A DNA stretch of 64,000 nucleotides from Utricularia gibba. Its lineage: Eukaryota; Streptophyta; Magnoliopsida; Lamiales; Lentibulariaceae. The DNA lies in assembly GCA_002189035.1 (NCBI GenBank), contig NEEC01000020.1:1116001-1180000 (forward strand), in the 5' to 3' direction. Position 1 is the first letter of the stretch, and each line of letters begins with the position of its first letter. A program made the position numbers and the translations under genes. Positions 48,096 to 61,382 of this stretch are shown in pieces. Below the pieces are notes generated by a model, which was not told the origin of the DNA, did no database searches, and saw only the letters and a list, made by a program, of their open reading frames with translations.

Positions 48096-50402
48096 ATGCA
48101 GAGCGCCGCCATCGCATTCTCGCCTGCTCCTTCTCTTGCTCCGAGTAATCGAAATCTCTTTCTTACTCGCCGCTACTCGCATTCCGCTCAGCCGCTGCAT
48201 GCCAATTCGGCTGCTAAATTATGGCCTTCCCGGAAATCTATGTGTTCCCTGAAGCCAGGTGGTTGGATTGTGAGCCCCACTCCGGAATATGTTGAACCCC
48301 GATCAGATGCGGTTGTGGTTCGGGCCGCAGCTGAGAATGCCAGCGCGGCGGAGATACCGAAGTCTAAGAGTTTCGCGGATACACTGGTGCTTGGGTCGCT
48401 GTTCGGTGCTTGGTATCTCTTTAACATCTACTTCAATATCTACAACAAGCAGGTGATCATTTCATTCCGTTGCCTTTTTTGGGTTCCTTTTGTTTTGCTT
48501 TGTTTCTTTTAAATGATATGTCCGCTAGTGGTGGTAGACGTGATGAAATATCTTTATTGGTGATGGATAGTTTCACTTTAAATTTAGTTACTTTGTAAAT
48601 CTGGAAAAATGGACGTCTGTTGGCGTGAGACAAGTCCAAAAGTGGCCTTGTTATTTCTCGGTTTTAGGGAGACAATTGTGATGGTTCTGTTGAGCTGAAT
48701 ACGATAGATCTGCAATCAGAAAGTGTTTTTTTTTTTGTTGGATTTTCCTCTGTTGAGCTGTTTTGTTTCTATGATAGGTTCTTAAGGCCTTTCACTACCC
48801 AATGACGATCACTAATGCACAATTTGCCGTTGGTACCACACTGGTTTTATTCATGTGGACCTTCAATCTGTACAAAAGGCCTAAAATCACTGGTCCCCAG
48901 GTACTTAGAACTATTTCAGTCGGCAGTTAAGCTTAATAATCATAAAGTTGAATACTGCGACCATTATGGCAGCTTGTTGCTATACTGCCTCTAGCAGTAG
49001 TGCATACCTTAGGTAACCTCTTCACCAACATGAGTCTTGGAAAAGTGGCTGTTTCATTCACTCATACAATCAAGGCCATGGAACCTTTCTTTTCAGTTGT
49101 TCTTTCTGCCTTATTCCTTGGGGAGGTATTTCTAATTCTCATTTTCCTGTTTCAGTCATTGAAAGTATTTAGAGAGTTGAAAGTGATAATGCTCTCTTAC
49201 TTGATGGCCATCTGAAATTAGTCTTTAGAGAGTTGTTTTAAACGTTCATTTCTTTACTAACTCATTGGTGTCTAGTTGCCTACGCTTTGGGTATTTTCTT
49301 CACTCCTTCCAATTGTTGGTGGCGTAGCTTTGGCATCAATGACTGAGGCATCTTTTAATTGGTAAAGATGCATATTTTTCTGTCTTCTGACAGAAAAAAG
49401 TTGTTCAACACTTTCACAGAAATGTATTTTTATTTCTATAGGGCTGGTTTTTGGAGTGCTATGGCATCAAATTTGACAAACCAATCCCGCAATGTTCTCA
49501 GCAAAAAGTTCATGGTCAAGAAAGAGGTGGGTAGATATTTTCTTACAAGGTTCTTCCTAATTTCATTCACTTCACTTTCTCTTGTTTTAGGAATCCTTGG
49601 ACAACATCACTCTCTTCTCAATAATTACAATAATGTCGTTCTTCTTGATGATTCCTGTCACCTTAAGTATGGAAGGTGTCAAATTCACACCTGCATATCT
49701 TGAGGCTGCTGTAAGTTTATTCCAAGAAACTGGACCATTTGATCGAAAAGCTTTTTTGGGGTGTTTATTATGATCTTTTGGATTCTCAGGGTGTAAACCT
49801 CAAGGAGCTTTACACAAGGTCTCTCCTAGCCGCCCTTTGCTTCCATGCTTACCAGCAGGTTCTTGAAAAACATCCTTCTCTTTCGTGCTGTGTTACCATT
49901 ACGTATCATATCTTTTGTCTCAGTGCCTTTGTATTTGATAGTATATTTTTCCATGGATGATCTATGGGAAAGGTCAATACATACCTGTGTACGGTAGATA
50001 TTGAGACTGATGCCAAATAGTGGTTCCGAAGTGAATTTCTTGCGTTAAAATAGTTCAACAAAGTTCCTGTATTTTGCTGTGCAATAAGCCTCATAATTTC
50101 CCTGGACAGGTTTCTTACATGATACTGCAGCGAGTATCTCCAGTCACCCATTCTGTTGGAAACTGTGTTAAGCGGGTGGTAGTGATCGTCACATCAGTTC
50201 TATTCTTCCGCACGCCTGTTTCGCCCATCAACTCCATAGGTAACACACATCGCACATGATTCTCTCACTCTCCCCTGACTTTGCAGCCTGAAATGCATTG
50301 CGCATTATCCATCTCTGTGTTGCAGGTACTGGAATAGCCTTGGCTGGTGTATTCTTATACTCGAGAGTGAAACGAATCAAGCCGAAGCCAAAGACAGCTT
50401 GA
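48096..50402 (+). CDS. PPT: Plastid phosphoenolpyruvate/phosphate translocator
   Basis: PPTs sit in the inner plastid envelope and import phosphoenolpyruvate in exchange for phosphate, supplying the shikimate pathway (family knowledge). Nine exons: 48096-48452, 48778-48900, 48973-49125, 49276-49361, 49442-49526, 49591-49710, 49790-49858, 50110-50239, 50326-50402, all in phase, about 399 residues. The first about 90 residues ([10 protein letters not shown]..., rich in S, A, P and R) fit a plastid transit peptide. The mature part has the translocator pattern: [89 protein letters not shown] and [20 protein letters not shown]. It ends KPKPKTA. Wording around YNKQ and [13 protein letters not shown] fits PPT rather than triose- or glucose-phosphate translocators. 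PPT1 versus PPT2 is not resolved. Confidence 0.93.
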
Positions 50403-51474
50403 AGCATTTCAGATTCACGTGGTCATGGGAATTTTGTGGTTTTTTATGTAGAAGCAGTCTAAATGATGTATCCACGCGCGGGTAGTGATGTCTTCTTGTG
50501 CTTTCACTTCTGAGTTTTCCTTCGAATTGAATATGAAATATTTTGTGATTGGTAGTTAGCAGAAATTCTGCTAATTGTGTTTTATTGTTTTTTACTCAGC
50601 ATTTGATTGATGAAGTATTCAATATTCTTAAGCTTGGGAGGCTTCCTCCCAAAATTTTGTTTAGTGCTTTTGGAACCTATCATGGAGAAAGAGAAGTAGT
50701 CTTTAAAAAGAGGTATTGATAAGTGATGGCATGATAAACGTTTTACCTATGAGGAACAAGCTCAAAAAGAGGTTGCTTGTTCAAACACATGCTCGACCAA
50801 AAGGAAAACAATGTTGAACTAACATCCCTTTGTTGGGCTCCGCTAAGGAGTTCTTGCTGGGTCAGATTTATTTAGCTAAAGCCCAAGTCAAGCTGACCAG
50901 TTTTAGCAAGGATCCAAATCAAATTGCATGTTTCCAACTAACCAAAAATGGAGGAAGTGGAAACTGCTATAGACTCAATGAAGAGAGAATTGGAATGAAG
51001 TGTCGTCAGTGTGTGCAGACAGCAATTTGTCTTCAAGATCTTCGTAAGCTATGATTTTCATCTAGATTGCAAAGTGAAGAGTGAGTAGATGAATTTCTCT
51101 TGCTGATCATGTTGATTGTAATGTGTGTACGAAATCTTTTTAATGAATTCCCATAGTTCGGGGAGCGTGGCTCGAACCCAAGTTTCTCCCTTTGCGAATT
51201 TCTTGGCTAAAAGTCTTTGTGTTTTGTTTGATCTAGTGCATTCAACATAACAATAAAAGTACGAAAATTCCTAAAAGTGGCATCAGAGATGAGGACTGTT
51301 GAACCTTGGCACCATGGAAGAAACTCATGGAGTGCCCTGGCTGACCTGACCACCTTGAATCACTCCATCTGGAGAGCTCGGATGAAATATGTTCTTGTAT
51401 GTAAGCAGCTATGGAAACCAGTGTCACATGTGTGAATGAAGCTTCTGATCCACGCGGTAACGCGGAGAGGGTGA
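50403..51474. other. Convergent 3' region between the translocator and the Pol III subunit gene
   Basis: 3' UTRs of both genes are expected here. A frame at 50830-51054 and the minus frame at 51242-51490 have no recognisable motifs beyond the end of the Pol III subunit gene. Confidence 0.4.
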
Positions 51475-51977
51475 CTAGTTTTCTGTCCATGTGCGCTTGC
51501 AGTCGGTGCAGGTGTAGAACACAGTCATGGGTTCATCAGCAGACCTTGTCTGCACTTGTGTGAACGTAGCTTCTCCATGGCCACAGTCAGGGCACGTTGC
51601 TACGCAGTGAAGAAAAAAGAAACAAACAAACTGCATAGTCAGTTCAATTTCAGTGTAACACACATTAGCAGGAGGATTCATGATTACCCTGAGTTTTGTT
51701 CAAGTTCCTGCGGTCGTCATCTGTAAAAATGGGATCAATTGGTTTCTTAACCAACCGCATCTGCTTCTTTATCTTAACCTGCATCACAATGCGCACCTCT
51801 CAGGTATCAACAAGTACCTACCACCCTATCAACAAAACCCAGAAAATGAATGGGGGGCATTACCTTGCCTTCTATGTGGCATACGTAAGGACATGTAGGA
51901 CAATAGAATCTTGCAGCACGGCCCATGTGGGGCAACTCGTAGAGCAACAAATTAGCACAAGTCGGGCAGAACTCCAT
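51475..51977 (-). CDS. NRPC11: RNA polymerase III subunit, TFIIS-like (POLR3K/Rpc11 family)
   Basis: This small subunit helps RNA polymerase III cleave nascent RNA, terminate and reinitiate (family knowledge: yeast Rpc11, human POLR3K). Three exons on the minus strand, 51977-51864, 51778-51688 and 51599-51475, join in phase to about 109 residues, the family length. The N-terminal zinc ribbon has CPTC (MEFCPTCANLLLYE) and CPTCPYVC. The C-terminal TFIIS-type ribbon has CPDCGHGEA and CTDCKRTW. Between them is QTRSADEPMT, which contains the acidic RSADE loop needed for cleavage. The start is the ATG directly before EFCPTC; nothing upstream reads as coding. It is convergent with the translocator gene and shows no frame damage. 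Confidence 0.95.
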
Positions 51978-52927
51978 TCACAAAAGATATTGCTTCCACC
52001 TTCAAATGCTTTTAGATAACAAAGGGGAATGAATGCAATCAAAAGAAAAACAGCAAACTAGAAACACGCGTCTGCCCAAAGGATCCTGATGTCCTGAAGA
52101 AGATCCTTTCAGTATATTAGAAGATGAAGCGAATGCTTATACAGATTGAAAAAGAGATCAGGAAATTCCACTCCCCGGCACTAAAATCACACAAAAAATA
52201 GGGAGAAGGCAAGGCCGGTGCACCTGAGCGATCAGCCGGCGTTGACAACAGATTACTCACAAAATGAAAGACAGAAGGTGAGAACTGAGAGGTGACGGAG
52301 AAGCATTTGGGCCTTTAATTTCGGTTGCCCTCAGCCCACCACCTCAAATTAGGGTTGACTAATATTTGCATAATTTACAAGGTTTTTTTCGGTGATTATG
52401 AAATCATACAAAAAATCTCACTTCACATTAGAGTGTTTATGCGAAAATTATTTGATTTTCCAATTTTAAACTATCAATTTTTGAATAATTGTTACCTAAA
52501 AGAAAAAATAATATTTAATTTTTTTGACATTCTTCTTTAACTTTTACATCCACCACAAATAGCAATAAAAAAAAAATGAATCGAAAGACGAATATGATAT
52601 TGGTAAAGATTCGTGAAGTGGTATTCAATAGATCTGTAACAGTTTTGTTTTCAAATAGATTGAGATAAGAGGTAGAAGGGGAAGACGTGAGATGTGTTTA
52701 TGTAAACCAACCCCTCCCCGCTCCTCCCTCCCTCCCTCGATTATGTAAATCTACAATAGCATGTTTTAGGCATGTTTATGAACAGTAATCGAGTTTACAG
52801 TAACCCACCTACAACTCACATATCACACGTGAATTTACTAACAAATCCACTTGAAAATCTACTTAAACTCACGTATAAAACACGTCCTAAGGATAAAACT
52901 ATATGAATGAATGTATGAGAACCATTA
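51978..52927. other. Leader of the Pol III subunit gene and AT-rich spacer
   Basis: About 51978-52310 probably holds the 5' leader and promoter. The rest is AT-rich, with a C/T-rich run at 52706-52740. The open frame 52325-52540 has no recognisable features. Confidence 0.4.
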
Positions 52928-55900
52928 GAATGTCTCCAAAGGTTTCTACGAAAGTTTATATGGCACTTCTATTTCTTTTATTAGATTTCCGGAAATCATT
53001 ATGTAGGTGCAGTTTTATTTTCGAATTTCTGCAGAATGGAATTTCCACTTCCATTGTGGAAATCTATTAAAGTGGGCGCCAAAAGATGGCGCCAACTTTT
53101 TTCTTCCCCAATTCCATTGGCATCAATGCTTTGGTTCTTCGATACAAGCATGTTTGAATTGTATCTTGTTCTTCTGTGATTTTAATAGTGTCACTGCTTC
53201 AGTTCTTCGCAATAAGCTTGTTTGAATTGTATCTTGTTCCTGGATCATGGGTATTCTTCAAGTCTATCTTGTAAGGTTAGCTCTTTCAAACCTATCCTGT
53301 AAGTTTAAATCCATAATTTTCAAACCTATCTTACAAGATTCAATATTGTTTTTGTTTTTGAAATAGTATGATTGGTTTATATGAATTTCTTTGACCTGAA
53401 TTTTGAGTAATCATAGTCTATTAATGTTTAGATAAGTTTGATGTCTCTTGTTGTGGAGTTGAATTCTTTTTCAAATGTCTTTGTTGGTTTTTGATTAATT
53501 GTTTAAATGAAATCTACTGAAATAAATTCAATTCTATATTTGACAAAGGATTGGTTTATGTTGAGAAAGACATAACCTTTTGATTTTATTTATTAATCCA
53601 CCTTTTCTCCTTTTATAGGATAGCTGATAGAGGATTGGTTTCGACAAGATGGTGTGAGGAAGATAAGTTCATTATTGTTTCAGCTTGACTTAATATAGTC
53701 AAGGATTAGGAACGTAGAGCTTCTAAAAAAGGAAATAGTTTTTGGTAAAAAATACATGAGTATTATTATCAAGCTGGACCAACTAGAACTCGTACACAAG
53801 ATATAATTTTCCGAAAATTAGTAAGTCTAAACTCTTCTATAAGCAAGTTTGGTGGTTGTTTTGATAGTATTGTTGCAAGAAAAGGGAGCGAACTCAACAA
53901 ATATGATTTTAAGTAACAAGCTTTAGAGTTGTACAAAATTGAAGTAAATAAAGATTTCCTTGATATCAAATGTTGGGATATATTACATAATGAGCCAAAA
54001 TGAATATCGATAAGAAATGCTAAGTTACTTTGAATTTATTTGTTGTTCGTTCTAATGTTTTTTTTTTGCAAGATCAATGTAGTGACAAGTGCCACCCAAA
54101 TAACTCAAACTCAAAACATTATGGAATCGCTATCAAATGAACATGTCAAGTTTTTGATACACTTGATCTTTATATTTATTTTCTATTGTTGATTTTTTCT
54201 TATTTTTTTATTTAGGTCTTCATAACATTGAAACACCACATACTCCACAAGAAGAAAAGCCAATTGGGCGACGGCAAATTGTAAACGCATGGAAAAATAA
54301 GTGGTTGGATCAAATTAACAAGTTGCATATTCAGGACTACGAGATGATATCAAGGCAATGAAGATGACTATTGATAAGAGAAATGAATTGATATGACAAT
54401 TCAATCAACTATATATAGTATCATTGACAAAAAAAAAGATGCAAGAACTTGCATATAATGATCTCATTAATGTCTCAACATCTTATTTTATTACAAATAA
54501 ATTGATAGGTAATAATGAAACGTAAATAAATTGTTATTAGTAGTTTATAAGAATTAAGTTTGTATATCTAAATAAAAGTGTTCGTTGGTAATGAAAAGAA
54601 TAGATTGACTAAAATAAAATTGATTTTATGTAGTTGAAAATTAAATCACCTAGTAAATAAAAATATACTTGATACAAATAAAATTGGTAATTGAAATGAC
54701 AATTAAATCACATAGTAAATAAAAATAACATTAGTATTTGAAATGAATATGTTCATCAAAATAAATTTTGTAGTAAGATTACAACTATGTATACTTGAAG
54801 CTACTATTCAATTTCTATTAATACAAGAAATAAATCCTTATTTGTCAAAAAGTTGGTCGATGATTTTTAATGATGAAGATGTAAATTGTGTAGCAAATTT
54901 ATTAGAAATGGCTGAAATCTTATGCAACAATTCCGATGATGAGGAACAAGAACCTCAAACCCGATAATATATTGAGCGTAATCATGAATTAGGCCATGAA
55001 ATGTTAGCAGCTGATTACTTTTGTGACCGTTCATCTTATATAAATGAACAATTAAATCGAAGATTTTAGATGTGTTGATGTCTACTTGAACGGATTGTCA
55101 ATACTATGAAAGAAATAGATTTGTTTTTTCAGGAAAAGTTAGATTGCACTGATCGATTATGATTGAATGCATTACAAAAGTGCACAAAAACTATTCGAAT
55201 GCTAGCATATGAATGTGGGGTAGATGCTGTTGATGAATATATTCATATTGGAGAGATAATCATAGATTGTCTTCATCATTTTATTATTGTTTTTTGTTCA
55301 TGTTTTTCGACAGAATATTTGAGATCACCAATAATAGAGGATGTAGAACATTTGCTTTCATGAAGAGAATCTCGTGAATCTCTTAAAATGCTTGGAAGTA
55401 TAGACTATATGTATTTTGAGTGGAAAAATTACCTAATTCCATGGCAAGGTCAATGTAAACGTAGAGATCATTGAAAACCTTCGTTCATGTGAAAAGAAGT
55501 GGCTTCTGGTGATACACGGAATTAGCACATTTTTGTGGAATACTAAGTGTGAATAACGATATAAATGTTCTATCATTTCCATTTATTAAATGAGTTATAT
55601 AACGACGTCACTCTACGAGTACAATTTACTATCAATAGTAATAATTATGACATGATACACTATTTAGTAGATAGAATTTATCCTAAGTGGCCTATTTTTA
55701 TGAAGTCTATTACGCTGTCACAAAGTCGAAAAGCTCGGCTATTTTCGTAATTACATGAGAGTGTCAGAAAAGATATAGAATGTAGTTTTGGGATCTTAAA
55801 AATCCAATTTGCGATTCTGACAATGCCGACAAGAGTTTGGGATCGAAAAACATGATGAGATATTATGTATGCATATATCATTTTGTATAATATGATAGTT

Positions 55901-56338
55901 GAAGATGAATGTCATATAATTTATTTTGATAATATTGAAGATGATTATGATTGTTGTTTAACAATTCATCTTTCGAAAATTTATGTGAATATTTATACAA
56001 CTTTGCAAAGCTACCTTGGACGAGTGAAATGCTCATGTGATATCAACACCATTGACGGTTGAAAATGGACTTGATTGAGCATATTAGGGAAAATTTTAAT
56101 TGATATATTATGCGGATAATTTTAATTTTGAGTTGTTCTAGTTGTGTTTAAACTGATCTCCGTAATTTATTTTTATGTTATATTTTTTTAACATTTCATC
56201 AATTATCTTCTCTCTCTATCAATATTATTTATTTAATGAAATGATTGTAAAGAAAATGGAAATTCAGTAATTGGATTTCCAAAAACACATTAAAGGTGAC
56301 ATGACACTTCAGATTTTCGGAAACCATTGAAAATAATC
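52928..56338 (+). mobile_element. PIF/Harbinger (Pong-type) transposon, 3.4 kb, decayed
   Basis: The left end begins GAATGTCTCCAAAGGTTTC after TTA (52925-52927). The right end, read from the other strand, begins GATTATTTTCAATGGTTTC and is followed in plus orientation by TTG (56339-56341). Similarity continues about 65 bases inward (ATTTCCGGAAATCA on the left against TTTGGAAATCCA on the right). ORF1-type remnant (53650-54300): INKFGGCFDS-like FGGCFDSIVARKGSELNKYD, ALELYKIEVNKDFLDIKCWD and ILHNEPK, as in Harbinger Myb/NAM-associated proteins. Transposase remnant (54740-56060): ALQKCTKTIRMLAYECGVDA, MLGSIDYMYFEWKNY (first Asp), PKWPIFMKSIT, RKDIECSFGILK (Glu region, with the usual E-R-A replaced by E-C-S) and ILYNMIVEDE. 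Stops are frequent, so it is inactive. Confidence 0.85.
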
Positions 56339-58244
56339 TTGTGTAATAGGGTTGAACACTAGATAAACCTTAGAGTTTACAAATATCATCAATAAGGACT
56401 CATAAGTCCACTAGACACCACAATCGCATCCTTAAATCTTTGGAATCGCTCAAGATAGAAATAATTTTTATAAAAGTACTTTTCTTTCTAAGATAAGAAG
56501 ATTTTCACATCAAATAATATCTCCTACCTAAAAGAAGAGAGGATTAAAAAAAATGAAGATATTTTTTCAACCCTTAGCATAAGAGTTGAAATGGAGGGAT
56601 TTTCATACTTTGAACTAAGCATTTTTGAAGATGGAGAGACTATGAATCAGATAATTATTTGCTCATGACTAAGAGTAACGTCATGAAAATAGCTTTTTTT
56701 CGTATTTTCTTATCACCTGTTTTCAAGATGGTGATTATGAATATGAATATGATCTTATTTTCTTTTATTGAGATGTTTTACTTATCTTTAATATAATTAG
56801 TTAAGCTAAAAGTAATACTTCAAGAAGAAGAGTGAGAAATGTTCATTTAAGTTTAAGTTCGAAAATTATAATATGCTAGTGTAAATGTTTCTAACAATTA
56901 AGAATAGATCCAAAAGAGTAAGAGAAAAATACAACTAGCTTCATAAAGCCAACTTAAAGGTAAATTAATAGATATAGTATGTGGTGACATAGATGATTTT
57001 ATTATATGAAAATCAGTATCATTGAATAGATATAGTATCATTAATTTTATGAAATGATAGATTTAAATATAAGATAACCTAATAAACTCGAGGAAATTAA
57101 AAATTAATAGAGATTGGTTAGAGTAGGTTTAATCCATCTTGGATTCATTTACACATTAAAATTTTAAGACCACAAATTGAGTAAGCATATTATCCCTAGA
57201 ATGCTTGGAAATCGTATTCTTATATTTTGAATTAAAAATAGAACCTTGTTATATTTATTTTTATTTTCATAATTGCTGCTTACTTTTTGATAGTTTTGAC
57301 TAAGATAAAAATTTGATTGTGACAACCAAAATGTATAAACCTTCACATAAGCATTAAGCTCTTTAAGTTTGATCTCAAAACATTCTGCACTTTCTTCATA
57401 TTACATTCATATGCATTTAGGCATTATAAATTTTATTTTTTTCAAAAAATTCTAATATTTCAAGGTTATTTGAAGATTTTTATTTTTTTTTCTTCTTTTT
57501 TGCAAAGATAAACCATAACCAAAACACCCTTAGTTCCCTTGCTTTCCAAGTCATCAATTTTAATGTTCTTTCTTCTTTTTTCTCAAAGATAAAAACACAC
57601 CCAAAATACCATTCAAAAGAATTGACTAATTAAGGAAGAGATTTTCCGATCATAATTTATCTAAATGGAATTTATGATTGAATAGCTAATTATAGGTTTG
57701 GATTGTAAAAATCACTAGAATAACAAAATTCAGTAGTGAGCTTTTTTCTATTAGTAAATTTAAGAATAAGTTTTGATAGTTCTACAGTTTCTTTCAAGTT
57801 CTCCCATTCACATTAGAAACCAAAAGCCAAATAAATTATAATCAAAGATTGAATGTCCTACAAAACAGAAAATTAGACCAAATCAAATTTGTACGAAGTA
57901 AACATTTGTTACCGCGAGTGTAATGATAATTTGCTTGTAAAAATTATTGTTTTAGTGCTTTAAACATTTCAAAGTAAACAGCAAAGAACAAGACCCTCAA
58001 CGATTAAAGTGGACTAACTAATACACTATATGCATGCATTAGCCCTTGTTAGAGACGATAGCAAATGCTTACAAGGTGAAGATACGATGTGATTGATAGT
58101 GACTAGAAAGCTCCATTGAGAAGGCAACACAGATTGGATTCTCGTCTTCATCCAGAAGAAAATTCCTCGCATTTCTGATGGCTGCACAAGAAACAACTTT
58201 ACTGAGTTCAAACCATTTAATGCATTCTGCAGGACTACCGGGAA
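56339..58244. other. Intergenic AT-rich DNA downstream of TOC1
   Basis: No coding potential was recognised. The last 200 bases probably include the TOC1 3' UTR. Confidence 0.4.
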
Positions 58245-61112
58245 CTAGTACCTTTTGGTATCATCATCAGGGGAAAGATCAGCAGGATCTTCATCATCTA
58301 TCTCTTCCTCATCTTCTAGTGAAGCGGATTGGTCACAAGGATCAACATGGGTACCATCACCTTTCCTCACAAACTGACCTCTCACGCGAGGGCGACGATC
58401 TGCAAGTTTTTTTCGGTTTACATACCTAATCTTTTTGTCAAAGCATCTTTCCTTTCGCTTCTGTCTGAACTTCATCAATGCTGCCTCTCTTCGACCAACC
58501 TTCTTTACTTGTCCCTTGTTGGAGTCGGGGTTTTCGAGTGGTGGCTCTGGGTGATGCAAAGATGGTTGACCTGACTGTAAGCAGACGCCAAAGGGATAGT
58601 ACGTGTAAGCTGCAAAACTGGGCATCTGAGAGGGGCATTGTGGGATGTTCGGGTAATGAGGTAGCATGGCAGCACTTCCATGGTTCTGCATATAAGGTGG
58701 TATGCTGTAATGGTTCATCATCCCAGGGAAATAATAAGGAGAGGCACCAGGCAGAAAACCAGCAGCACCATTCATAGAATCATTTCTTATATGCGCATGC
58801 TCTTGAGGAAGGATCAGTGAGTTTCCCTGCTGAGAAATATCCCCAGAACATGGTGGAGTGCTGGACCTCTCAAGGGAAAAGGATTCAGAAACACTGTTTG
58901 AGCTTGGATGGTTATCTGGAGAATGGCTCCCGAGTGTATTTCCAACTTCTGGTGCTCGTTTGGACATGTCAGTGCAGTCCCGTGTTGCAATATTCTCCAT
59001 AGAATTCATACTTGGGGGTGCCCTTTCATGAATAGAATCTCCATGGTCGTCACTTTTTGATGTGACAGACTTGATGTAGGTGAAGAAAGCTGAAGACTCA
59101 CCTACCTTCAGGCCACTCTTCTTAGGAACAGATGATATTTGGCCTGGAAGCATTACAACACATAATCCAAGACATGAACAGCATTTAGACTACAAAAATA
59201 TTAGCACACTCTTATCATCTAGATAACAGATTTACCCACCATCAGAAAGCAAAATAACTCGGAAAAATAAATGAAAGGACACCCATAAAAATCAGACAAG
59301 GCAATACTAACAGGGACAAAAGAAAAATGCATCATGCAGAGAAGGCTAATTTGGTTAAATGTATGACAGCAAAGTCAGGCTTATAGTATTCATTTAAATA
59401 ATTAGCGGAAGAGCGTATTACCTTTCCGTGTATCATCTGGAGCATCAGGTGGACACTGAGATACTTGAACTGTAGTAAATCCTGAAGTGTTTATCTGAAC
59501 AGACACAAAAAAACCGTATCAATAATGCAGACAATAAAAGGGAATTCACCACTCACATGGAGTACATCCTTCAACCCAACTACGATTTCGCCCATAAACA
59601 AAATGATAATCTCCTATTATTGAAATTCAAGTAAAAATTGGACTTGTCTCATTTGGCGAATCTATCAACTTCTTTTCTCTCTTCTTTCCAAAATGAAAAT
59701 CTCCCATTATTTAAATTCAAGTAAAACTTGGACTAGTCTTATCTGGCTAACCCATCAAGTTCTCTTCTATCTCTTCTTTCCAAACTGATAATCTCTTATT
59801 ATTGAAATTTCCATGGCTGCTGGTAGAATCAAGCAAACAAACTCACATCATATTCTTGGTGGGTTGAAGCACCAGCCTCAGGGTTCTTTCTCGACTTTTC
59901 ATCTGTATCATCTGAAAATATAGTAGTGCTGTTCGTTTTATCATCACTGTGATCTGATGCAACCATATCAAAATCATAGCTTATGACATTCTTTTCCACA
60001 AGTCCAAGCTGCCATGAAAACGGAATGGATACGATATTTGGGAGTAACAATAGTAATAAATTAGACATTCAGCTAATGAAAGTAAACACTAAAACAATGC
60101 AAGTACTCAGGCTGGAACACCGAAATGCAATTACCTATTACTAAATCATGGATTCAGGTTCCTCTAGCTCCAATCAGGATTACATCATTAATGGATAATA
60201 AAAATTTACCTTGCAAATCAAAGAACAAAAACGCAGTGATAGAATGGGAGAAAAAAGAAAATGTACCAGTCTTCTTCTCCTCCACATGTGAGTCCACAAA
60301 TTCAGCAGTTCATTGGTTCGTAATGGTTTCACAAGGTAGTCAGCAGCTCCAAGTTTCAAGCACTTGACAACAACGGGAACATCATCTTGAGCTGACATCA
60401 CTATCAACCAACCAGGCGAAAAAATTACCTAAATGTATTCAACGCGCCTAAAACAGGAAAACATGAAGATGCATAGAACACATGATGCTCACTAATCACT
60501 GGTATACGGCGTAAATCCTTGTCCCTTGCAATATACTTGAGCATTTTCAGACCTTTTGGCAATGGCAGGTCAACCTCGGAAAGTATGATATCAATATTAG
60601 GCCCCTCAGCATTCAATGCATCAATCACCTGCCTTGGAGACTTGACAGACGTTACTGGAACAGAAGGGCCATGACCAATCAGCATAACGTGACTCGTTTG
60701 CACAATAACAATGTTTCTAGTGCTCAATCTTCCTCCAGATTCACAAGATCATACAGTTATACTCGTTAATGAGCTAAGAGATCCCAACAGAAGAAAACGC
60801 TATAATTCTAGGTATGCTGATCTGTTTCCCCAAGCCTCCTACTATAAATAACGATGCCCTTTCTTATAGCTTCTACGTTCAAATTAATCACGCAATAAAC
60901 AGAATTTAAAATGATAATAAACTACTGGAAACGAGAAACAGAGAGATTTCAACTGAATAGCAGAAAATCGCACCTTGATAAGAACATCCACACAGAAGTG
61001 TGAAGACCTCCTCAGAACACTTGTCATCGTTATCACACAACAGAATCCTAACCTTACTCCGATCAATGAACCCATCGGCACTTTTCCCCACCTCACTCTT
61101 CTCCATCACCAA
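58245..61112 (-). CDS. TOC1: TOC1/PRR1, core circadian clock pseudo-response regulator
   Basis: TOC1 is an evening-expressed nuclear repressor of the plant clock that binds DNA through its CCT domain (family knowledge). Six exons on the minus strand: 61112-60974, 60654-60493, 60400-60267, 60008-59847, 59494-59422, 59143-58245, in phase, about 520 residues. A second in-frame ATG at 61106 could be the start. The pseudo-receiver opens [17 protein letters not shown]. The phospho-acceptor Asp is replaced by Glu in IILSEVDLP (codon 60575-60577), the hallmark of pseudo-response regulators. It continues with [20 protein letters not shown] and [17 protein letters not shown]. The linker carries [15 protein letters not shown] and [18 protein letters not shown]. 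The CCT domain is [18 protein letters not shown], then [20 protein letters not shown]. The tail is acidic ([19 protein letters not shown]). Wording of the linker and CCT is TOC1-type rather than PRR3/5/7/9. It is shorter than Arabidopsis TOC1. Confidence 0.95.
59604..59805. repeat. Tandem repeat in TOC1 intron 4, about 91-bp unit, 2.3 copies
   Basis: Copies start near 59604, 59694 and 59785 (the third partial). Each opens with a GATAATCTCCTATTATTGAA-like string and continues CAAGTAAAACTTGGACTAGTC and TCTCTTCTTTCCAAA. Identity between the first two copies is high by eye (roughly nine in ten), so it is younger than the other repeats in this window. Confidence 0.75.
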
Positions 61113-61382
61113 AAGAGTCAGATCAGAACCCTCCTGTTTTCAACGACGTACGCAAACCACCAATTGCCTCTTAACTTAGCCGTGGAAAGAAAATTTCCCC
61201 AGAAATCTCCATTTCCCTCGTTGGCAGCTCTCCAAACAGTAGCGATGTAGTGTAAAAATCTAGAAAAAGATCCCAGAGAGAAAAGCGAAAAGCGTAGGTG
61301 ATCTGGTATTGCCCGCGTTGGGCCGTTGAGATTCGGAAGGGACGGTGGAGATATGACCAGAGGTGATGTGGTGGGGTGCGGA

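Noticed and set aside
51155-51185. Possible tRNA-like string GGCTCGAACCC
   Set aside because: The B-box-like text is on its own. No A box or cloverleaf arms could be found around it.
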